This document shows positions 34,207 to 43,260 of a stretch of 64,000 nt of DNA, in pieces; position 1 is the first letter of the stretch, and each line of letters begins with the position of its first letter. The notes below the pieces were generated by a model. It ran no database searches, was not told where the DNA came from, and was given only the letters and a program-made list of their open reading frames with translations. The position numbers and the translations under genes are program-made. This DNA comes from Hypericum androsaemum (taxonomy: Eukaryota; Streptophyta; Magnoliopsida; Malpighiales; Hypericaceae): NCBI GenBank assembly GCA_963995505.1, contig OZ023194.1, positions 9,110,428-9,174,427 of the forward strand, given 5' to 3'.

Positions 34207-37175
34207 ATGGAAGCTAAACTGGTTGGTTTTGGTTCCTCTTCGCGGTCATGCGTGTTCACTTCCTTGTCTCCACCAGCCAACCCGAAAAAGCTCTTCTGGG
34301 TACCTTGTCTTCTCCCTGGTGCTCCTTGTTTTTGGCCTTTACGCTCGTTGGTATCTGTAAAGTTAGAATCTTTTTGAGCAAAGAGTTTGCCTTTAGGGCT
34401 GGGCTCAGTGTGTATGGCTATGGATGGATGATCTTCTTCTGTGTTAGTTTCTGCATTTAGTTTTGACTACACTTTGAATGTATTTGGTAGGTGGAGTCTA
34501 GTTTATTATGTAGACAACTCATGGACTCGTGTATCTTCAGTGAGCAATGCGAGATTCGTACTCGAAAACGCATCCTCAAATGTAGCGCAATTGAAGCAGT
34601 TTGCACTGTTTCGTATGTGTTGGCACGAGCTTGAACACTTCTCCTTGCATACCATGAAATGGGGTCCGGCCGCCCATGGACTCCATTGCTATGTTAGAGT
34701 CGAGCCCATGTATGTCACACTGGAGTCATACTCCAACGCTCTTAGTGTCGAGGCCTCATCTCTAGCCTAGCTAATGCCCCATTGGCAGTTGCTGCATTAA
34801 CCTTGAAGCTTCTTTTTGTTGTCCACTACAAGCTAGAAGAATGGATTATTGTTTTAATCATGCAACACTTGGTTTGTGACCAGTGTTTGATGTGCTTGAG
34901 AAAGATAGTCTATGCTTTTTTTGGAAAAGTAGAATTGTATTTACCTAGAAAAAAACCCGCCAAAATAGCAAGCAGCTACACTTGCTACTGACTACATCGC
35001 CTATTAGTTAGTGTATGCTTGATACAAGTTGCAGAGGTATTTTCTGCTATAACTGGAGTAAAGGGAAAGCCTATATTCCGGGCGATGAAACTGCTATATT
35101 GTTAGTTTCTATCGGTCAAAACGAGTGCCTGAATTTATGGATACAAATTTGGTTATTAAGAACTACTTTTTGTTCATTGAAAGACATCAGTTTAGAGCAT
35201 GATGGACATTCAACAGCTTGAACGCTGCCTCATTTGCCTAGATGACCAGAGATTTTAATTGATGAATCATTGACCACTTAACCCTCTCGTGGTTTCTGTT
35301 TTCCCACCCTCTTTATTGGTCTCCTTGTTTGTTGATGTCTTTATTCGCAATTAAAATGGTAAATGGATTTTGGCATGAGTTTCTACATTTCTGTTTCCAT
35401 CAACATTCCCTGATGTCTATTGGGTTGCATATTCCCGAATCTTACTTCATGATTTATTTCTCCAGGCTTGTACAAGAAGGCCTCAAGTTGCATCATATTA
35501 CGGTGCTCTGAAGCCTAGGAGTTCCAGAGGTAAGGTCTTCAATTGTTGAAGTGCAAATTTTAATCCTCGAATTCCACTTCATACCAATAAGGCTCGACCG
35601 TAGTGCAACTAAAAAAGAGAATGCAGCCTTTACACCTATTTACATTGGCAATTCTGCACTATCTATAGATATTGTTACTTAACCACTTTGAGAAGTTTTA
35701 GCTTCCGTGAGTATATCTTCTAACTATATCTTCTGGTACCGCAAATAGTCTTCCCTTGGCACCCTGGATGTTCCTGCTTAACGCCAAAGAGAAATTCTCC
35801 AACAAGGAAGAGCGCGGTCTTTGCAATTTCTGAACCCGAGTCTGATCTGAATGAGCTGGCATCAGATGCCTCGGAGCAAGAAAATCAACAACAGACTGCA
35901 GAAACTTCCTTCACTCAAACCACTTTTCCGTATCAGTTGCAAGGAGCTGATGGAAAACCAGGCTTCATTTCATTCTACAATTGTCCATACAAATCAGAAA
36001 ACAAAGTGCCTGTACCTAAGATGCAGAAGAAATATAGCAGCCTATTATGGTTTGTGGGTCCAGCTTTTCTTGTAGCATCTTTCATTCTTCCGTCACTCTA
36101 TTTACGCCGACTACTCTCTGCAATATTTGAGGACTCCTTGCTGACAGGTGATTATTATCTGTTCATTGGTTCCTTCTGATATATTTCGTTACCATAATTC
36201 GAGTGAAGTGAGTAACTGATACGAATGGAACTTTTTCTTGTTGGTTCATATTGCTGAGAGGTTTCATGGAGAGAGTGCTAAAGAATTCTCTTGATAGAAT
36301 TGGCTAATTTTTTTTCGTGTTCATCGAACTTGTACCGCTAAATTGGGTCCAGAGGAAGCGCCTTCAAACAACTCTCGTCAGCACCTTGATAGTCGATTTG
36401 TATTTGATGTGCAAGCTTTCAGGTGTCTAATGTCATTGGACTTCTTATGTACTTCCAATTTTATGTTCCTAACCTCATGGAACTCTGAGCAGCTATTTGT
36501 TGTTTCCATGCAGATTTTCTCATCCTGTTCTTCACAGAGGCTCTATTCTACTGTGGTGTTACGGTTTTTCTTTTGATAATCAATCATTTGAGGAGGTCCG
36601 AGGAACCTGAATCTTCCACGAACACTGGTCAAAACTCATCTCTTGAATTAGGCCAGCGAATTTCTTCAGTAGCCACCTTGGTACTCAGCCTCATAGTTCC
36701 CATGGTAACCATGGGTTTAGTGTGGCCGTGGACTGGTCCTGCAGCTTTTGCAACTCTTGCTCCATACCTGGTTGGTATTGTCATTCAATTCGCATTTGAG
36801 CGTTATGCAAGATATCGGAAATCACCTTCTTGGCCTGTCATTCCAATCATCTTTCAAGTAAGTGCCGATGACTCTAATGTAAAGTCAAAACTCGGGTTTG
36901 ATCCTTGCAAATGTATTGTCTTTTATTTGCTATGAATGCTCTGTTGTTATTCACAGGTGTATCGGTTACACCAACTGAACAGAGCAGCGCAACTCGTGAC
37001 TGCCCTGTCATTCACAGTCAGAGGCGCCGAAATGACCTCGCACAACCTGGAGATTAGCACCTCCCTGGATGCCCTTTTAAATGTTCTTCAATTCCTTGGA
37101 GTCGTCTGCATTTGGTCACTCTCCAGCTTTCTCATGAGGTTCTTTCCCTCCTCCTATGCGACGACACGGGAATGA
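34207..37175 (+). CDS. Predicted plastid multi-pass membrane protein, unidentified family
   Basis: Five exons: 34207-34350, 35466-35529, 35749-36147, 36514-36857 and 36957-37175, all GT-AG, totalling 1170 nt and 389 aa. The first about 60 residues are rich in Ser, Pro and basic residues with few acids, like a chloroplast transit peptide. An acidic linker follows (ISEPESDLNELASDASEQEN). Hydrophobic segments lie at about 166-188 (LLWFVGPAFLVASFILPSLY), 203-226 (FLILFFTEALFYCGVTVFLL), two in 245-295, and 356-380. A conserved-looking block, VYRLHQLNRAAQLVTAL, starts exon 5. I do not recognise the family, so no reaction or partner can be given. Intron 1 is 1.1 kb; the stop is TGA at 37173-37175. 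Confidence 0.8.
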
Positions 37176-37876
37176 CACTGCTACTCTGTTGTTTGCTTGT
37201 GTCTTTTCTTCACTCCGTAGAGGATGAAACTCCGGTATCTTATACACGCACGGTTTGTCTCGCTACACGATCCTCGAAGAAACAAAATATTCTCTGTCTG
37301 CTGTCTGGTTGGAAGCAACGTCTTGAACATAGTCAACACGTAACTCGATACGGGTCTTGGCGAAATACTAGCGTAGACCCTCGGAGATGGATGCCACTCT
37401 TTCGAGATTGACTGTGTGGTGTACAATGCACTCTGCTCTATTGATCTTGAATTGGGTGAATTGCAGTGCAATCTGTGAGGGGATGATTATTGCTCCGTTT
37501 TTCCTTTTCCTTTCGTCAGCCTTTAACATGATCTTCAGGTACTTGATCATAAAGTTTTGCATTTCTGGAGTATAAAACTTGTATCCGTCCTACTTCTTGG
37601 AAACGATTTGCAGATCTCTTGGTTTGAAGTTGATGAAACAAGAAGAAGTTACACATTGAACGTTGAAGAGTCTTATGCTTTTCGTATGCATCAAAGCAGA
37701 GGCGCAATTACCAAAGAGATTCGTTCCAAGATTCATTCCAGTGATAATAGACTTATATTTACTTAAGAAGTTTTCGGATTCAAATTTTTTGAATGTAAAA
37801 AATATTATTAGGAGAGTCGTCCCTTAAATAAAGCCCGCGAGAGTGCTCCACTCTGAATAGTTAAAGATTAAAAAAA
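37176..37876 (+). other. 3' UTR and spacer after the membrane-protein gene
   Basis: Short open frames occur on both strands but none resembles a known protein or has plausible splice partners. It probably includes the 3' UTR of the upstream gene; I see nothing else. Confidence 0.4.
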
Positions 37877-38776
37877 GGAAAAAAAACTCATAGGTCCTAA
37901 GGTTAGGTATAAATTGTATAATATACTGGGAGATCTACTTTATGGTTTTTTAGTCATAAGTTTTAAGAAATTGAACTGATTGATCTTTGTGTCATTTTTT
38001 GGTCATGGAGTGCGAAAAATGACATTTTCTTCAACATAAAGCTATTATTTTACTATTTTCTATAAACGGCTAAGTAAAAGTTTGCCAAATACAACAAATA
38101 ATCTACCTATTTTCTTTCTCGTATCAATTAAATATTTTCAACTTCGTTAATTCAAAAGCACTAATACAAACTTAGTTAATTCAAAAGAACAAGGTATGTA
38201 GCTGTTCCAAGGACACCAAGTGCATATTTTTCTAAATTTGTGATCAAATTCCCTGTCTAGAGATATAAATTAGCATAAATTTAGTTGTTAGCTCAATTTA
38301 CTGAGCCACTCGGGAATTTAGTCTTGAACAAGTGAGATCATGAAACTTGTGAACTAAATCTTGATAAAAACAAGTCTTACTCATCAGTATATTGTGGGTA
38401 GCATACAACAAGCCTTACTTATCATTATATTGAGAGGTTTTGGACATAAATTTACTTGGATTATGACTTTTTTTTCTTGTTACTTCTAATTGTTGATTTA
38501 GTTTTGTGTTGTATATGCTAAAAGACCACAATTTTATAATCCAAACTCAAAAGATTGTAAAAATTGTAGATTATATTTTGTATTTGACAAATTTATTTAC
38601 GTAGTCATTTATAGAAAATAGTAAATGACGAGAAGGGTCATTGCCACAAATTATTGAATAAAAATGCACATATGAACTAAACAGTTTAATTTTTCAAATT
38701 TTAGGGACTAAAAAACTCTGAAATAGACTTTTTAGTACATTATATCTAACTTTAGGGATTTGTGAAATTTTTTTCC
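37877..38776. mobile_element. TIR (fold-back) element with long inverted arms
   Basis: About 900 bp whose two ends are inverted over roughly 200 bp: AGGTTAGGTATAA and TTTTTTAGTC at the left outer end pair with AAGTTAGATATAA and TTTTTTAGTC at the right, and TTTACTATTTTCTATAAA occurs in both inner arms. Flanks TTAAAAAAA and ATAAAAAAA agree at 8 of 9 positions. No transposase or cargo frame is visible. Confidence 0.7.
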
Positions 38777-38876
38777 TATAAAAAAATAGTAGAGGAGCAA
38801 TTTGTGGTTCTTGTTTTCTCATCTATAGATTCATTCTTGTTTTTCTAATAAAAAACGAGATAATCTAGGATGAATT

Positions 38877-39561
38877 AGTAAGTAGTTGCATCTTAGATAA
38901 CTGAAGGGTTTCAGTGCCTGAAAGTATAGAGCTGTGGATTGAATCTCTAGACTTTTCTCTATTAAGAATAAGACAGATTGTGTCATTAATAAATTTTTTA
39001 ATGAGATAATCTGTTTCCCCCTTGTAGTTTGGATTTGAATGAATGTCTAGAGCGCCTAGCGTCCACCATTATCACAAAAAAATAAAAAAAAGCGAGATAA
39101 TCTTGGATGATTTTTTTAAATCCTGGGAGTAATCAGATTTCAAACACTATCCAATTTTTTCCTATAATTCCAAAAGTAAGTAGTTGCATCTTAGATAATT
39201 GAAGGGTTTCAGTGCCTGAAAGTGTGCTGTGGATTGAATCTCTAGACTTCTTCTATATTTTTTTCTAAATTACGAATATTTATTAATTAGAAAAAAATTA
39301 CAGAATTGGGATGGTAAAGGAGAAAAAGGTAAAAAATGACTAAAAACAAAGTCAATGCCTAAACGGATAACTATAACGGCAAACTAGCTACCATATCTAG
39401 TAACTCACCCAAGCAAACTCACAAATCGAGTAGTCAAGGGTGATACAAATCAGTCGGAGCACATCAAAAGTCTATCTCATAAGACAGATCCTCGCGAGTA
39501 TAAATAATCCCAGCCCTCTACACTTCTTCTATTAAGAATAAGACAGATTGTTCTCATTAAT
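38877..39561 (+). repeat. Segmental duplication (two copies, second split by an insertion)
   Basis: A segment starting AGTAGTTGCATCTTAGATAA at about 38880 (through GGTTTCAGTGCCTGAAAGT, GATTGAATCTCTAGAC and AAGAATAAGACAGATTG) recurs at about 39178. The second copy is interrupted between CTTCTTCTAT (39249-39258) and CTTCTTCTAT (39525-39534) by foreign DNA. Confidence 0.75.
39259..39524 (-). mobile_element. LINE 3'-end fragment inserted in a duplicated segment
   Basis: A 266-bp insert flanked by a 10-bp direct repeat, CTTCTTCTAT. Read on the minus strand it ends in A-rich sequence (A-tail seen as T near 39260) and contains GACTACTCGATTTGTGAGTT, like the 3' UTR of the LINE at 40690-41640. It is a short 5'-truncated LINE insertion. 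Confidence 0.6.
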
Positions 39562-39749
39562 TAATTTTTTTCCAATTTTTTTCTTACTTTCTAATAAATC
39601 AGAATTGAACGCTATTAAATATCCACGAGACAATTGTCTCAATAATAATTTTTAGTAACAAGACTTAAATTCAATAAGCAAAACTATAAGAAAAAACAAG
39701 CCACGAGAAGCCAGGGAAATAAAATTTCCTGTCAGGTAGACGTGAAACG

Positions 39750-40690
39750 GACCGGTTTTGTCCCGACATGTTTGGGATGTTTTGTATGAGAATCCTGTCC
39801 TCATTCTGCTGGAAAATTCCCTCCCGTAATGTTTAATGCAAACTTAGGGGGACCGTGAAGCAGCTCTTAATTATGTGGTCATATATTTGATGCGGTCAAT
39901 AAGCAAGGCAGTTTGCATAAAAACAGTAGTAGTTTGTGTTATGTGTTTTCTTGCTGTATTCTATTCGGGATTAGGTGGTTTTAGGTTGAGAATTGAGATG
40001 CAAAGATTTGATATCCAGCGGAGTCAACACGTAACTGGAAATTAGTGAAGGATAGTTTTTTTTACGATAATGTATCAGGATATTTAGTTGATCGACTAAT
40101 CCATATTTGCACCGAACAAGATTTCAAAAAAGTGAAAAAAATTTCTCAACAAATATTTTATATTGCAGAATTTTTAATAATTCCAATTCGATACCTCTTA
40201 TTAAATTATAATAATTCTCCCCCATATTGATAAATGGTTGTTGGTATTTTGGGTTAGTGATCACGAGGGATGTTGATGGAGAATTACGGAATGACAGTTC
40301 AATTGAGGGGGAGAGAGGCCGGGAAGAGAGAAAGTGTGTTTCTTTTATATTTTAATTTATTTGTCATTTTCTGATTTTGTTTATTTTTTTTCCGTTACAA
40401 GTCAATATAATGTTAAATTACAGTGTCCAATTATAGTTTTGTTTTCAAAAATTGTGCAGGAGCTAAGCAATGTAAACAGGTCAACAAAAAAAGACATTCT
40501 AGTATATTTTAGAAAATGCAGGAGCTAAGCAATGTAACAGGCTAAACCACTGACTTTTATTTACTCATCCCATGGACAAAAGCAAGATAATTAAGGGAGT
40601 TTAGGAGTAGAAGCACAGGCGAACACCAGAATAGTGAGGATCAAAGTTGGTGTACTAATACATTATTTTTACTTAGTAATCGACAATGTT
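39750..40690. other. Unassigned AT-rich intergenic DNA
   Basis: Small open frames such as 40045-40230 show no family resemblance. A 25-base segment, GCAGGAGCTAAGCAATGTAA, is duplicated near 40456 and 40517. I see no gene. Confidence 0.4.
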
Positions 40691-41640
40691 TTGTTTTTTT
40701 TAAGCGGTTGATACTTTTATTATCCAAAAAAAACAGAAATGCAACAACAACAAAAAAAGAAGAGTACAAATCACTCAAATCATCTATTCACAGGCTAACC
40801 CACAAATCGGATAGTCAGGAGAAAACCAACTTCTAATCTTAGCCTAGCCTAGGCGGGTAGTCAAAAGAAACTCACACACCACCTAAACCTAGCCCACGCT
40901 AGCCCAAAACCCGGTTAGTCATGAGAAAATGCACACACCCTCTAACACGCATACAAGCTTGTATGTCGCAAACGCATCCTCTATAAAAAAAATCATGCGC
41001 CGACAGTATGAAAAAAAGAATGCCTAGCGTTATCATCATGTATCTTGGACAGAGCGTCTGCTATAGTGTTTCCTTCCCAAAAGATGTGTGAAACTCAAAA
41101 ATTCATGTCCTCCAGCTTGGTCAGCACCTGAAGCCAGCGGTAGGGAATCGCCAAGGAACTCCATCTTGACGAGCCTGAAACAAAAGAAAATGCATAAGCC
41201 GAGTCAGTCTCCAACCAGGGCTTGTGCCAACCCTGATTGTAGGCAATCTTCACCGTCGTGAGAGCCACAGGCAATTCTGCCTCAAGGCAAAACAAGTCCC
41301 AAGCCAAAATGTGAAGCATCCCAAGATAAAACCCCTGTTGTTGCAGAAATATGTCTCCCGCCACAGAGAGATCAGGAGAACCACGAGCGCTGCCATCCGT
41401 ATTGCACTTAATCCACCGAGGAAGGGGATAGTGCCATGTGATTTTCAAGATCCGAGTGACATTTTTGGCTCGGCCCAAAATGGCTAAGGATCGTAGCATG
41501 AGCGAATCCTCCTGCAAATTTAACATGTGCCGGATGTCCAGAGGACGAGCTTTTGCTACCAAGAAGCGAATGAGAGCGACCACCGAGCTGAGAGCGACCA
41601 CCGAGCTGGGAGCGTGCTTAAATTCTCAAATATGGCGATG
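40690..41640 (-). mobile_element. 5'-truncated LINE (RNase H plus 3' UTR)
   Basis: On the minus strand from about 41601 to 41095 the frame includes a LINE-type RNase H start (WIKCNTDGSARGSPDLSVAG) and a later ETDSAYAFSF region. A long 3' UTR follows, with repeated variants of GACTA-CCGATTTGTGGGTT, and an A-rich tail seen as T on the plus strand near 40696. It has lost everything upstream of RNase H. Confidence 0.7.
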
Positions 41641-43045
41641 ATTTCGCTCATTTGAGAGTATGTTTTGTAGTTTATGCTGTAATATTTATATATAACGATT
41701 AACTAAGATAAATCAAGATTCGAGACGACTAATTTACTATGAAATTACTTTGTCAAAAGGTGACATCTCCCGTGACGGCTGCCGTTGCCTTTCCCGTCCC
41801 AACTTTGGTGTTAATATCTGTACTTTGTGGTTGTGAAATCGGACCCAATTGGGCCAATACCATTGGTCGCTTGTTGACTAAATCATCTCACGTCCTCAAT
41901 AAGATACTTCATTGATAAATCGTTTGGTGAACTTTTGTTGACCATTGCTCTCAGGACAAGGTCAAATTCTACATAATTTTTAAGAACATATTTTAATAAT
42001 AGATAAGATATATTATTATCCCGTGAAGAAAAATAACCAATTATAATATATCATGATTGTTTGAGATAAGCAACCATGTCTAGGGAAAAATACAAAGGAA
42101 TGTGAAAATGTACCAATAGTGACATTTCAAGCAACCAAACAAACAACGTATTGAGAAGTGTGTTCTTAACCAATTCCCGTCTAACTAATCCATTCATTAC
42201 AATTATGCAAAACCCTTGTAAATGCCATATGCAAATCAGCATCGACATGGTGGAAGATAACATGAGTTTGGTTCTTTTTGAGCATGTTAATGTATTCATA
42301 CAAACTTTTCCCATGTACCAACTTGTTAATTATTTCCCCTTTCAAGAAAAAGAAAAAAAAACTTGTTAGTTCTTCGGAAGATAGATACCAACTGAGCCGG
42401 TGGATAGATACATAATCATTGGAGAGACCCACTAGTTGAACCTTTTTTTCCTATGTGCAAGTTGATGGCTACTCCAAAACTTTATTTTTTCTCCATCCAG
42501 GAAGTAGCCATCAATCTGCCCTTATCCGTATGCAGTCCCCCATCTCTAAACGTGCTACTCTACCTGTAATTTCATTGACATAAAATTTTTGAGGCAGCCA
42601 ACACTTTTTCTGGAGGTTGAGACGGAAATTATACATCGAACATTTAAACGAAAAAAGAAGATCACCACACTCGTAACAGAGGGAGGGTAATCGTTTAACA
42701 GATGCACTCTCCAAATACGCCTTGTCCATTTGACTATGTCTCCTCAGATGTACCATTTATGTCTTGAAAGGGCTGAGCTTAGGTCGACGTTCACAGTTGA
42801 TTACTTAATTTTCGTGACGAATAAAAGTTAGAGGGACACTTTACCCTTCGATTATTACCCAAAAAAATTAGCAATATGTTAATATCAACAAGATCAAGGC
42901 TAATGAATAGTATAAGAATGGAAACACAGGATCAGGAGGACCACACCGAACCAATTCGATACCACCAAAAGATTAAGCTAACTCTGCCGATAGACCAACC
43001 TAACTTCATGCAACAATTAGACAGGCTGGCCTAGTTTGACTGAGC
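41641..43045. other. Intergenic region upstream of the LRR receptor-like gene
   Basis: AT-rich. Two minus-strand open frames (42181-42432, 42511-42756) were examined and not accepted as genes. The last few hundred bases probably hold the promoter of the gene at 43261. Confidence 0.4.
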
Positions 43046-43053
43046 TATATATA
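43046..43053 (+). promoter_or_regulatory. TATA box of the LRR receptor-like gene
   Basis: TATATATA followed by GCACAAAGC, about 208 bases before the ATG at 43261, implying a leader of roughly 175 bases. Confidence 0.55.
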
Positions 43054-43260
43054 GCACAAAGCTCCCATGATCACAAGTACCATAAATCTCATTTTAAGCC
43101 ACTCCTTGAGTGTCCCAACTCTTACACTCTGTGATCAGCTGTTCTTCTTCTGGTTTCATTTAGCACATGCTTCCCTTGTTCAATCCCATCCTTTCCTTCC
43201 AATGCTTAGTGCAGGTGTTTCATGAGAAAATTTGAGGTTTCTATTGGCATTTAGCTAAAA

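Noticed and set aside
34065..34280. Minus-strand frame opposite exon 1 of the membrane-protein gene
   Set aside because: The plus-strand exon joins in frame with four others; the opposite frame is a shadow.
40045..40230. 61-codon plus-strand frame
   Set aside because: AT-rich, no conserved motif, no promoter or splice context.
42181..42432. Minus-strand 83-codon frame overlapping another frame
   Set aside because: Two overlapping frames of equal quality, low-complexity Phe run, and no family resemblance or splice partners.
42511..42756. Minus-strand frame with an ITGRVARLEM segment reminiscent of LRR receptor N-terminal caps
   Set aside because: Only a few residues match, there are no leucine-rich repeats behind it, and the spacing of cysteines does not fit. 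Too weak to call even as a pseudogene.
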